NCBI GenBank assembly: GCA_040381075.1
Contig: JBEIHX010000005.1
Location: forward strand, 84,360-148,359
DNA length: 64,000 bases
Reading direction: 5' to 3'
From: JBEIHX01 sp040381075
GTDB lineage: Bacteria; Pseudomonadota; Alphaproteobacteria; Caulobacterales; Aquidulcibacteraceae
Made by a program: the position numbers and the translations under genes. Within the stretch, counting starts at the first letter, position 1, and every line of letters starts with the position of its first letter. A model generated the notes under the pieces. The model had not been told where the DNA came from. It saw only the letters and a list, made by a program, of their open reading frames with translations, and made no database searches. Of this stretch, positions 54,376 to 62,645 are shown one piece after another.

Positions 54376-55533
54376 TCAGTACGAGCGTGGCAGACCGAGG
54401 GCGTTCTGACCCAGAAAAGCGAGGATCAGGTTGGTGGAAATCGGCGCCACCTGATAGAGCCGGGTCTCGCGGTACTTGCGTTCTATGTCGAAGTCCTCGG
54501 CGAAACCGAACCCGCCATGGGTTTGGATGCACGCCTCGCCGGCGGCCTGGGCAGCCTCCGACGCCAGCATCTTGGCGATATTGGCTTCTTCGCCGGCGGG
54601 CAGACCTGCATCGAAATTCTGCGCTGCCCGCTCCACCATCAGGGCGGCGGCGCGGGTCTGGGCATAGGCGCGCGCGATCGGAAACTGCACGCCCTGGTTT
54701 GCCCCGAGCGGGCGACCGAACACGGTGCGCTCCCGCGCATAGGCGCTCGCCTTGTCGATGAACCACAGGGCGTCGCCGATGCATTCGGCGGCGATCAGGG
54801 CGCGCTCGGAGTTCATGCCGTCCAGGATGTACCGAAAGCCCCTGCCCTCCTCGCCGATCAGGTTCTCTGCAGGCACGCGCACATTGTCGAAGAAGACCTG
54901 TGTGGTCGCATGGTTCATCATGGTGCGGATCGGCTGGATGGTGAGCCCGGCGGACCGCGCTTCGCGCATGTCGAGCATGAAGACGGAAAGCCCCTCGCCC
55001 TTGCGCACAACCTCGCTTGCCGGCGTCGTGCGGGCGAGCAGGATCATGAAGTCGGAATGCTCCGCCCGGCTCGTCCAGATCTTCTGGCCATTGACGACGT
55101 AATGATCGCCGCGCCGCTCCGCTGTGGTGCGCAGCGCCAGGGTCTCCGAGCCTGAGGTCGGCTCCGTGACGCCAAAGGCCTGCAGCCGGATCTCGCCGGA
55201 GGCGATCTGGGGCAGCCAGCGCTGCTTCTGGTCAGGCGAGCCATGCTTGAGGATGGTGCCCATGGTGTACATCTGGGCATGGCAGGCGGCGGCGTTGCAG
55301 CCGTTCTTGTGGACCTCCTCCAGGATGGCGCAGGCCGCCAGCAGGCTGAGGCCCGAGCCGCCGTACTCCTCGGGTATGAGCGCGCCGAGAAACCCAGAAC
55401 GCGTCATCGCGTCCACGAAGGCGCTCGGATAGGCGCGCTCCCGGTCAAGAGCGCGCCAGTAGGCGCCGGGAAAATCCGCGCACAGAGCTGCTACCGCGGC
55501 GCGGATGGCGGCAAGGTCAGAATCCTGGGTCAT
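54376..55533 (-). CDS. Acyl-CoA dehydrogenase
   Basis: A 385-aa FAD flavoenzyme. The N-terminal helical domain contains ALIPEEYGGSGLSLLAACAI, the flavin-binding segment is FGVTEPTSGSETLALRTTAE with NGQKIWTSRAEHSDFMILLA, and the C-terminal domain has RTVFGRPLGANQGVQFPIA and IQTHGGFGFAEDFDIERKYR. The substrate chain is not evident. ATG 55533 lies 47 bp after the ruvB stop on the same strand, so read-through from ruvCAB is possible. Confidence 0.9.
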   Translation of the reverse strand: MTQDSDLAAIRAAVAALCADFPGAYWRALDRERAYPSAFVDAMTRSGFLGALIPEEYGGSGLSLLAACAILEEVHKNGCNAAACHAQMYTMGTILKHGSPDQKQRWLPQIASGEIRLQAFGVTEPTSGSETLALRTTAERRGDHYVVNGQKIWTSRAEHSDFMILLARTTPASEVVRKGEGLSVFMLDMREARSAGLTIQPIRTMMNHATTQVFFDNVRVPAENLIGEEGRGFRYILDGMNSERALIAAECIGDALWFIDKASAYARERTVFGRPLGANQGVQFPIARAYAQTRAAALMVERAAQNFDAGLPAGEEANIAKMLASEAAQAAGEACIQTHGGFGFAEDFDIERKYRETRLYQVAPISTNLILAFLGQNALGLPRSY

Positions 55534-55580
55534 GTCCGTCGGATGGCAGGTCAAACCCGGTCTGACAAGGCCGCCGCTGG

Positions 55581-56615
55581 TCAATCCGACCCGCCAAACA
55601 GGCCGGATTGTTCAGGCGGCTTCGGCGGCGCTGCAAGACCGAGATGACCGTAGGCGCGTGCGGCCGCCATGCGCCCGCGCGGCGTGCGTTGAATGAAGCC
55701 CTGCTGCAGGAGATAGGGCTCAATCACATCCTCGATCGCATCACGGGCTTCGGCGAGCGCCGCCGCCAGGGTGTCCACACCAACCGGCCCGCCGCCATAA
55801 TTGTCGATCAGCACCTTCAGATAGCGCCGGTCAAGGAGGTCGAGACCGGCCTCATCCACGTCAAGTCGACGCAGCGCCCAGTCGGCCATCCTGGCGTCGA
55901 TTGTCTGGCTGCCGGCGTCGGCGAAGTCGCGCACCCGGCGCAGCAGGCGCACGGCGACACGCGGCGTGCCGCGCGAGCGTTTGGCGATCTCCGCTGCGCC
56001 CTCCGGCGTCAGCGGTGCGGCGAGTTTCTCCGCCGCGCGCGTCACGATCGCCGCAAGGTCGGCGTGGGAATAGAAGTCGAGGCGCACCGGAATGCCGAAG
56101 CGATCCCGCAAGGGGGTGCCGAGCAGACCTGCCCGGGTCGTGGCGCCCACCAGCGTGAAGGGCGCAAGATCGATGCGGATGGAACGCGCGGAGGGTCCCT
56201 CGCCGATGATCAGATCCAGGGCATAGTCCTCCATGGCCGGATAGAGGATTTCCTCGACCTGCGGCGACAGCCGGTGGATCTCGTCGATGAACAGGACGTC
56301 TCGCGGCTCCAGATTGGTGAGCAGTGCGGCGAGATCGCCCGCCTTGGCGATGATCGGACCGGACGTGGCCCGGAAGTTGACGCCCATCTCGCGCGCCACG
56401 ATCTGGGCGAGCGTGGTCTTGCCAAGCCCGGGCGGGCCGAACAGCAGGACATGGTCGAGCGCATCGCCGCGCCCGCGCGCGGCGTCGACGAATACCTTCA
56501 GGTTCGCCTTTGGCTCCGGCTGGCCGACGAAATCCTCGAATTTTTCCGGCCTGAGCGCGCGGTCGACGGTTTCGCCGGTCTTGCGGTCTGACGCGACAAG
56601 GCGATCAGCGGTCAT
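55581..56615 (-). CDS. ruvB: Holliday junction branch migration ATPase RuvB
   Basis: A 344-aa AAA+ helicase. It opens LRPEKFEDFVGQPEPKANLK, with Walker A LLFGPPGLGKTTLAQ, Walker B VLFIDEIHRL, sensor 1 GATTRAGLLGTPLRDRFG and the C-terminal winged helix ending PYLLQQGFIQRTPRGR. It starts 8 bp after the ruvA stop. Confidence 0.97.
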   Translation of the reverse strand: MTADRLVASDRKTGETVDRALRPEKFEDFVGQPEPKANLKVFVDAARGRGDALDHVLLFGPPGLGKTTLAQIVAREMGVNFRATSGPIIAKAGDLAALLTNLEPRDVLFIDEIHRLSPQVEEILYPAMEDYALDLIIGEGPSARSIRIDLAPFTLVGATTRAGLLGTPLRDRFGIPVRLDFYSHADLAAIVTRAAEKLAAPLTPEGAAEIAKRSRGTPRVAVRLLRRVRDFADAGSQTIDARMADWALRRLDVDEAGLDLLDRRYLKVLIDNYGGGPVGVDTLAAALAEARDAIEDVIEPYLLQQGFIQRTPRGRMAAARAYGHLGLAAPPKPPEQSGLFGGSD

Positions 56616-56623
56616 GGATCACC

Positions 56624-57259
56624 TCACCGTCCGAGTTCCTTGAGGGCGGCGCGCACGAGTTCGCCTGCTTTCATCTGCGGATTGGCCCGCGCCGCTGCGG
56701 CCACGGCGCGCACTGCATCGCTGTCGCCGAAGCCAAGGTTGACGAGCGCGGAGACCGCGTCCGACCGCACTGCATCCACCGCCTCGGTGCTCTGCGCCGC
56801 CTCCTGCGGCGCCTCGGCGAGGCTTTCCGCAAGGCTCATGCGTTTCAGCAGAAAACCCTTCGGCCGCGGTTTGTCCTTCAGCTCGGCGACGATGCGCTGC
56901 GCGAGCTTCGGGCCAACGCCATGGGCGCGCGCAACCGCCGCCTTGTCCTGCAGGGCGATGGCCTCGGCAAGTTCGCGGGGCGGACAGGCGTCGAGTACGG
57001 CGAGCGCGGTGCGCGCGCCGACGCCCGGAATATCCTGCAGCTGCGCAAACCAGGCGCGCTCCTCTTCCGACAGGAAGCCGAACAGCCGGATCGAGTCCTC
57101 ACGCACCTGGGTTTCGACATAGACGGTGACGCGTTCGCCAGGATCGAGCCGGCCCAGCATGCGCGCGCCGGCCTGCACCACATAGGCGACGCCGGCGACA
57201 TCGATGAGCGCCGCCTGCTCGCCGATCCCGGCGACAAGGCCTGTCAGCCGCCCGATCAT
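56624..57259 (-). CDS. ruvA: Holliday junction DNA-binding protein RuvA
   Basis: A 211-aa tetrameric protein. It has an N-terminal OB fold (MIGRLTGLVAGIGEQAALID), two helix-hairpin-helix motifs (LQDIPGVGARTALAVL and AHGVGPKLAQRIVAEL) and the C-terminal RuvB-binding domain after a linker. Its ATG overlaps the ruvC stop (ATGA). Confidence 0.96.
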   Translation of the reverse strand: MIGRLTGLVAGIGEQAALIDVAGVAYVVQAGARMLGRLDPGERVTVYVETQVREDSIRLFGFLSEEERAWFAQLQDIPGVGARTALAVLDACPPRELAEAIALQDKAAVARAHGVGPKLAQRIVAELKDKPRPKGFLLKRMSLAESLAEAPQEAAQSTEAVDAVRSDAVSALVNLGFGDSDAVRAVAAAARANPQMKAGELVRAALKELGR

Positions 57260-57771
57260 CGCGTCATGATCTCCGCCAGCCGCGACGCCGGCGCGGTGGA
57301 GCGATGCGCAGCGCAGATCGCGACCGCAAGCGCGTCGGCCGCGTCGGCGGCGACAGCGCCGGCCGCCGGGAGGAGACGGCGCACCATCGCGCTCACCTGA
57401 TCCTTCTCTGCACGACCGGTGCCGGTCAGCGCCTTCTTGACCTCGGTGGCCGAGATCTCATCAACGGACAGGCCTGCGATCGCGAGAGCGGCCAACGCCG
57501 CTCCGCGCGCCTGGCCAAGCGCCAGGGCGGCGCGCGGATTGGCGTTGACGAAGGTCTCTTCCACGGCCGCAATTGTCGGGTTGTGGGCCTGGGCGACATC
57601 GCGCAGCCCCTCAAAGACCAGCTTGAGACGGTCGCACAGCGCCTGCTTCGGGTCTGTCTTGATCACCCCGTGGCTGACATGGCTGAGCCGCGCGCCATGG
57701 AGTTCGGCGACGCCCCAGCCACAGCGGTTGAGACCGGGATCAACACCGAGGATGCGAATCGGTTGGGCCAT
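57256..57771 (-). CDS. ruvC: Holliday junction resolvase RuvC
   Basis: A 171-aa RNase H-fold endonuclease. Catalytic acidic residues are visible in ILGVDPGLNRCGWGV, AAVEETFVNANPRAA and the C-terminal AADAADALAVAICAAH. It heads the ruvC-ruvA-ruvB operon. I see no GTTC-N7-GTTC box in the short 79-bp gap to the divergent hisH. Confidence 0.96.
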   Translation of the reverse strand: MAQPIRILGVDPGLNRCGWGVAELHGARLSHVSHGVIKTDPKQALCDRLKLVFEGLRDVAQAHNPTIAAVEETFVNANPRAALALGQARGAALAALAIAGLSVDEISATEVKKALTGTGRAEKDQVSAMVRRLLPAAGAVAADAADALAVAICAAHRSTAPASRLAEIMTR

Positions 57772-57850
57772 GGATCACCACTACACGGTTTCAAACGTTT
57801 ACGCTTCGTTCCGACGCGGCGCCCTTGCGCAACGCGCTGCAGCCCGCTCT

Positions 57851-58507
57851 ATGGCCCGCATGGGTCTCGTGGCGATCATTGATTACGGATCAGGCAATCT
57901 TTGCTCGGTGGAAAAGGCGCTGTGGGCCGCCGCAGGGCGCGCCGGCCTGGGGCGCGACATCCGCATCACCGACGACCCGGAGCTGGTGGCGAAGGCCGAC
58001 CATATCGTGCTCCCGGGGGTAGGCGCCTATGGGGATTGCGCCGCAGGGCTGCGCGCCAGGGCGGGCCTCACTGACGCCATGACCCATACCGCACGCCAGC
58101 GTGCACGCCCTTTCCTTGGGATCTGCGTCGGGGCCCAGCTCTTGTCGACCCGCGGCCTGGAGCACGGGGCGCATGACGGGCTGGACTGGATCGCCGGTGA
58201 GACGAAGCCGCTTGATCTTGGCGGCGGCGCGCTGACGCTGCCGCATATGGGCTGGAACGAGGTCCAGGTGCTGCGCCCGCATCCGGTGTTCGCAGGCTTC
58301 GCCGCCACGCCGGCTCACTTCTATTTCGCAAACTCCTACGCCGTGACGCCCCTTGATCCCGCCGATCTCCTTGCAGAGAGCGAGCATGGCGCGCGCTTCG
58401 CGGCAGCGATCGCCCGGGACACGGTCGCGGGCGTGCAGTTCCACCCCGAGAAGAGCCAGGCGGCCGGGCTTCGGCTGCTGGCGAATTTCCTGAGCTGGAC
58501 CCCTTGA
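57851..58507 (+). CDS. hisH: Imidazole glycerol phosphate synthase, glutaminase subunit
   Basis: A 218-aa class I glutamine amidotransferase that feeds ammonia to HisF in histidine synthesis. It starts VAIIDYGSGNLCSVEKAL. The nucleophile elbow is LGICVGAQLLSTRGLEHG (Cys near residue 92) and the His/Glu part of the triad is GVQFHPEKSQ. The usual oxyanion motif PGVGAYGDC is present. The start is ATG 57851 or 57860; neither has a good ribosome-binding site. Unlike in most alphaproteobacteria, no other his gene is adjacent. Confidence 0.88.
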   Translation: MARMGLVAIIDYGSGNLCSVEKALWAAAGRAGLGRDIRITDDPELVAKADHIVLPGVGAYGDCAAGLRARAGLTDAMTHTARQRARPFLGICVGAQLLSTRGLEHGAHDGLDWIAGETKPLDLGGGALTLPHMGWNEVQVLRPHPVFAGFAATPAHFYFANSYAVTPLDPADLLAESEHGARFAAAIARDTVAGVQFHPEKSQAAGLRLLANFLSWTP

Positions 58508-58540
58508 GGCGCATGCGCCGCCCGGCGGCGAGGGCGGGTC

Positions 58541-59575
58541 TCAGGGCCTGACCAGGCCCTGGGCGATCAGGCTGCGGGCGGTGTCGATGATGGCGTCGCC
58601 ATTCGACCGCGGCGACCAGCCCAGCTGGTCGCGCGCCTTTTGCGCGGAGACGGGTCTCTCCTTGTCGAGTTCGAACAGCCGATCGCGCACGACCGGATCA
58701 AACACCGCAGAAAGTCGCACGAGCAGGCTCGGCAGCTCCATGCGCGGCGTGCGCCTGGCGACCTCCGGCAGGTTGTCGCGCAGCACGCGGGCGACGTCGC
58801 TCATCCAGTAGAACTGCCCGGCGGCGATGTAGCGCTGCCCGGCGGCCGCGGGGTGACGCATGGCGCGGATATGCAGATCTGCGACGTCGCGCACGTCGAC
58901 CAGGGGCCAGCCGAAGTGCGGCAGTCCGGGAAGCGACCCATCGATCAGTTTTTTGACGATTTCGATCGACGCGGAATAGTCATCGCTGAGAACCGGCCCG
59001 AGCACCGCGCCCAGGCAGATGGTGACAAGCTCCAGGGCGCCGCCTTCACGCTTGCGCCACTCCCAGGCCGCCCGCTCGGCGAGGATCTTGGAGCGCTCAT
59101 AGGCTGAGGTGTCGCTCCGGTTGGTTTCGTCGGACCAGTCATCCTCCGTGAACGCGGACGCCCGCCCGCCCCGGCCATAGGCGATGGCGGCGGTCGACGA
59201 TGTCATCACAACACGCCGTACGCCAGCGTCGCGGGCGGCCTTGAGGACCCGAAGCGCCCCTTCACGCGCCGGACGCACCAGCTCGTCATCATCCTTCGGA
59301 TTGGTCGCCGGCAGGGGCGAGGCGACATGCAGCACGTGGCTGCACCCGGCTGCGGCCTCAGCCCAGCCCCTGTCGTCATTGAGGTCGGCGGCGAGGACGT
59401 GCAGGCGCTCCACGCTCGGGACCAGCATGCGCAGGGTTTCGCGCACCCGTTCCTCGCGCGCGAGATTACGCACCGTGGTGCGCACGGTGACGCCCTCCAG
59501 CAGCAGCCGCGCGATGCAGAAACTTGCGATATAGCCGGACCCGCCGGTCACAAGCACGGTATCTGTACTGGTCAC
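58541..59575 (-). CDS. NAD(P)-dependent extended SDR (dihydroflavonol-reductase-like aldehyde reductase)
   Basis: A 344-aa extended short-chain dehydrogenase. The Rossmann motif is VLVTGGSGYIASFC, the substrate-side segment is VLHVASPLPATNPKDDDELV and the catalytic YxxxK is SAYERSKILAERAAW. It resembles dihydroflavonol-4-reductase/cinnamoyl-CoA-reductase-like proteins that reduce aldehydes or ketones. The physiological substrate is unknown. It is convergent with hisH (33-bp gap). Confidence 0.82.
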   Translation of the reverse strand: MTSTDTVLVTGGSGYIASFCIARLLLEGVTVRTTVRNLAREERVRETLRMLVPSVERLHVLAADLNDDRGWAEAAAGCSHVLHVASPLPATNPKDDDELVRPAREGALRVLKAARDAGVRRVVMTSSTAAIAYGRGGRASAFTEDDWSDETNRSDTSAYERSKILAERAAWEWRKREGGALELVTICLGAVLGPVLSDDYSASIEIVKKLIDGSLPGLPHFGWPLVDVRDVADLHIRAMRHPAAAGQRYIAAGQFYWMSDVARVLRDNLPEVARRTPRMELPSLLVRLSAVFDPVVRDRLFELDKERPVSAQKARDQLGWSPRSNGDAIIDTARSLIAQGLVRP

Positions 59576-59768
59576 AGCCGCACCCCTTCATTCGCCCCAA
59601 GCGTGCAACTCATACGCCCGCACCCGCGGGTCTGTCCAATCACCCCGCCGGAGGGCGGGGCGCATGACAGGAGAGGGAGCCAGTGATCACGAAAAGCCGG
59701 CGACAGCGAAAGGCCGGCGACAGCGAAACGGCGGTTCGGGGATTGGCCCATCAGGTTTTCGACCCGCC

Positions 59769-59832
59769 CGGAACCCGGCTTCCCCGGAACCCGGCTTCCC
59801 CGGAACCCGGCTCCCCCGGAACCCGGCCCCCC
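59769..59832. repeat. 16-bp tandem repeat, four copies
   Basis: Four adjacent units of CGGAACCCGGCTTCCC, the last two slightly changed. In the 459-bp gap (59576-60034) between pntB and the SDR gene. No gene is recognised in the gap. Confidence 0.85.
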
Positions 59833-59839
59833 GGGAATC

Positions 59840-59869
59840 ATGCACCCCGAGTTTATGCACCCCGAGTTT
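59840..59869. repeat. 15-bp tandem repeat, two exact copies
   Basis: ATGCACCCCGAGTTT twice, seven bases after the 16-bp array in the same gap. Confidence 0.8.
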
Positions 59870-60034
59870 ACGCCCCCCCGGAATTCACCCTGTCGGGGAC
59901 CGGATGCTGCAGGCGCTGGGCCCTGACCCGAACGGCCCGCTCCCTGGCCAAACCAGTCGCGAAAACGATCAGTAGGCCGCCTGTCCCCGCCACCGTGCGC
60001 AACGCAGCAATTGGCCCGGGCGGCGAGCCTCGCG

Positions 60035-61474
60035 CTACAGGCTCTTCACGATCTCTTCGGTCATCTTCTTGGCGTCCGCAAACAGCATCATGGTGTTATC
60101 GCGGAAGAAGAGTTCATTTTCGACGCCGGCGTAACCCGAGCCCATGCCGCGCTTGATGAAGAGCACGGTCTTGGCCTTCTCAACCTCGAGGATCGGCATG
60201 CCGTAAATAGCCGACTGCGGATCGGTTTTCGCAGCCGGGTTGGTCACGTCATTGGCGCCGATGACGTAGGCGACATCGGCCTGTGCGAATTCGTTGTTGA
60301 TGTCCTCGAGCTCGAACACCTCGTCATAGGGCACCTGCGCCTCGGCCAGCAGCACGTTCATGTGGCCGGGCATCCGTCCGGCGACGGGGTGGATGGCGTA
60401 TTTCACCTCTACGCCCTCGGCCTTGAGCTTGTCGGCCATCTCCTTGAGGGCGTGCTGGGCCTGGGCGACGGCCATGCCATAGCCCGGCACGATGATCACC
60501 TTGGACGCGTTCTTCATGATGAAGGCGGCGTCATCAGCCGATCCCTGCTTGACCGGGCGGGTCTCCTTGCGGCCGGCCGTGGCCGCCCCGTCGGCGGTGC
60601 CGAAACCGCCCAGGATGACGGAGAAGAACGAGCGGTTCATGCCCTTGCACATGATGTAGCTGAGGATCGCGCCCGACGAGCCGACGAGGGCGCCAGTGAT
60701 GATCAGGGCGATGTTTTCGAGCGTAAACCCAAGCGCGGCGGCGGCCCAGCCCGAGTAGGAGTTCAGCATCGAGACGACCACCGGCATGTCAGCCCCGCCG
60801 ATCGGGATGATCAGGGTGATCCCAAGGATGAGGCTGAGGACGACGATGCCCCAGAAGGCGAGCTTGTTTGATCCGCCGGTTTGCAGCAGGACGAAGAGCA
60901 GCACGACGATGGCGAGGCCGATGGCGATGTTGAGCAGGTGGCGCGCAGGCAGAATGATCGGTGCGCCGCTCATCACGCCTTGCAGCTTGGCCCAGGCGAT
61001 AATCGACCCGGTGAAGGTGATCGCGCCGATCGCCACGCCGAGGCCCATCTCGAACAGCGACAGGGCTTTGACGAGCGGTTCCCCGTTGGCCCCGAAGGCG
61101 GGACCGCCAAGACTGTCCTTGGCGACGATGTGGAAGGCCTCCGGGCTGTAGAGGGCGGCGGCTGCGATCAACACGGCGGCAAGCCCCACCAGCGAGTGGA
61201 AGGCGGCCACGAGCTGGGGCATGTCGGTCATCTTGATGCGGTTGGCGATGACGGCGCCGGCGCCGCCGCCAACCACGATCCCGCCGAGGATCAGACCGAT
61301 CGTGGTCGGATCGAGTTTAACGAGGGCGAGCGTGGTCAGCACAGCGATCGTCATGCCGATCATGCCGAAGGTATTGCCCTGGCGGCTGGTTTCCGGGCTC
61401 GACAGACCGCGCAGCGCCAGGATGAACAACACGCCGGAGGCGAGATAAAGAAGCGAAGCGATGTCAGGGGTCAT
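60035..61474 (-). CDS. pntB: NAD(P) transhydrogenase subunit beta
   Basis: A 479-aa inner-membrane subunit (dII/dIII) of the proton-translocating transhydrogenase, which makes NADPH from NADH using the proton gradient. About nine membrane segments occupy the N-terminal two thirds. The C-terminal NADP-binding dIII contains VIIVPGYGMAVAQAQHALKE, HPVAGRMPGHMNVLLAEAQV and ANDVTNPAAKTDPQSAIYGM. It is the last gene of the pnt operon. Confidence 0.96.
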   Translation of the reverse strand: MTPDIASLLYLASGVLFILALRGLSSPETSRQGNTFGMIGMTIAVLTTLALVKLDPTTIGLILGGIVVGGGAGAVIANRIKMTDMPQLVAAFHSLVGLAAVLIAAAALYSPEAFHIVAKDSLGGPAFGANGEPLVKALSLFEMGLGVAIGAITFTGSIIAWAKLQGVMSGAPIILPARHLLNIAIGLAIVVLLFVLLQTGGSNKLAFWGIVVLSLILGITLIIPIGGADMPVVVSMLNSYSGWAAAALGFTLENIALIITGALVGSSGAILSYIMCKGMNRSFFSVILGGFGTADGAATAGRKETRPVKQGSADDAAFIMKNASKVIIVPGYGMAVAQAQHALKEMADKLKAEGVEVKYAIHPVAGRMPGHMNVLLAEAQVPYDEVFELEDINNEFAQADVAYVIGANDVTNPAAKTDPQSAIYGMPILEVEKAKTVLFIKRGMGSGYAGVENELFFRDNTMMLFADAKKMTEEIVKSL

Positions 61475-61510
61475 GCCGTGTCCCTCTGTGGTGACTGTTG
61501 GCGGGCTGCG

Positions 61511-62149
61511 TCATCGCAGCCCCCGTCTGTGGCCGAACCAGCCGGCCGCATAGGTGATGGCGGGGAACGCGAGGAAGACGCCCGCGGCGACCGGCCAGGG
61601 CCACAGCCACACGTCCTTCGCGCCAAAGAACGCGATCAGCGATCCCACGACCGGAATGAAAGCAAGCAGCAGTCCCACGAGCGCCGCCGGGGCCGCCGAC
61701 CAGGCGAGCACCGACTGGATCTGATCGGAGACCGCAAAGAACTGCAGGATGCCGATGGCGACGTAGACGGCGATCGCCGCGCAGCCGAGCGTGCCGACGG
61801 CGCCCATGGTGACGGCGGCGCGCCGCGCCCGGGTCTGCGCCGCCTCGATGCTTGCCGCGACATCGCCCTCGCGCGGGCGGGGCTCGCCGTGTTCCGGGCC
61901 GAGATGCTCGCTGAGTTCCTCCACCACCCCATGGGCGGCGCGAAACAGGTCATCATCGTCGCTCACCGCATGGCCGCGCGCGATCGGGTCGCCGCCGTAG
62001 GCTTCGACCACGAAGTAGAGACGCTGCACGGCGGCCGGAACCATGGTCGCAGCGCCATAGGCCTCCAGGAACCGACGCTGGAAGGCGTGGGCGGACAGGC
62101 GTCCGTCCAGATAGGCTGCGATCAGCTGGCGCCAGTCAGCGGGCGACAT
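61511..62149 (-). CDS. Membrane protein inside the pnt operon (N-terminal colicin-immunity-like region)
   Basis: A 212-aa protein. The N-terminal ~75 residues (LIAAYLDGRLSAHAFQRRFL, then VPAAVQRLYFVVEAYGGDP) resemble the helical colicin D immunity-like domain (Colicin_im). The C-terminal half has three hydrophobic segments (VGTLGCAAIAVYVAIGILQF, LVGLLLAFIPVVGSLIAFFG, VAAGVFLAFPAITYAAGWFG). It sits 9 bp after pntAB and 36 bp before pntB on the same strand, so it is cotranscribed. No role in transhydrogenation is known to me; the domain match is tentative. Confidence 0.6.
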   Translation of the reverse strand: MSPADWRQLIAAYLDGRLSAHAFQRRFLEAYGAATMVPAAVQRLYFVVEAYGGDPIARGHAVSDDDDLFRAAHGVVEELSEHLGPEHGEPRPREGDVAASIEAAQTRARRAAVTMGAVGTLGCAAIAVYVAIGILQFFAVSDQIQSVLAWSAAPAALVGLLLAFIPVVGSLIAFFGAKDVWLWPWPVAAGVFLAFPAITYAAGWFGHRRGLR

Positions 62150-62158
62150 CGATGCTCC

Positions 62159-62500
62159 TCAGTGACCGGACGACTTGGCGGCCGGCTTTTCCTTCTTGCG
62201 GTACATCGCCAGCATACGCTGGGTGACCAGAAACCCGCCGAAGATGTTGACGGCGGCGAGCGCCGCTGCAACCGCCCCCATGCCCTTGGAAATCCAGGTA
62301 TCTGCGTTCACGCTGCCGTCCGGCAGGGTGGCGGCGGCGGCGATCAGCGCGCCGACGATGACGACGGAGGAGATCGCGTTGGTGACGGCCATCAACGGCG
62401 TGTGAAGCGCAGGCGTCACGCTCCAGACGACATAGTAGCCGACAAAGATCGCCAGCACGAAGATGGCGAGGCGGAAGATCACGGGATCGACGGCTTCCAT
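62159..62500 (-). CDS. pntAB: NAD(P) transhydrogenase subunit alpha 2 (membrane part)
   Basis: A 113-aa membrane subunit corresponding to the C-terminal transmembrane end of the single-chain PntA. It has three to four membrane segments and the conserved HTPLMAVTNAISSVVIVGAL. Split alpha subunits are normal in alphaproteobacteria. It lies 145 bp after pntAA. Confidence 0.93.
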   Translation of the reverse strand: MEAVDPVIFRLAIFVLAIFVGYYVVWSVTPALHTPLMAVTNAISSVVIVGALIAAAATLPDGSVNADTWISKGMGAVAAALAAVNIFGGFLVTQRMLAMYRKKEKPAAKSSGH

Positions 62501-62645
62501 GTCCAGTCTCCTTCAGGGGGCATTGAATTCACGGCTCGGATCAGGTGCGGCGTGCGGACCACGGCTGCGGATGGGGGCGCGAAACGGGCGCTGGCATGAG
62601 GTGTGGCTGAAGGCCAGGCGGACGGCGCTTCGCCCGCCGCCGGCC

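Noticed and set aside
60881..62599. 572-codon plus-strand frame across the pnt operon
   Set aside because: It is antisense to pntB, pntAB and the embedded gene; the His/Asp/Gly-rich translation is a shadow.
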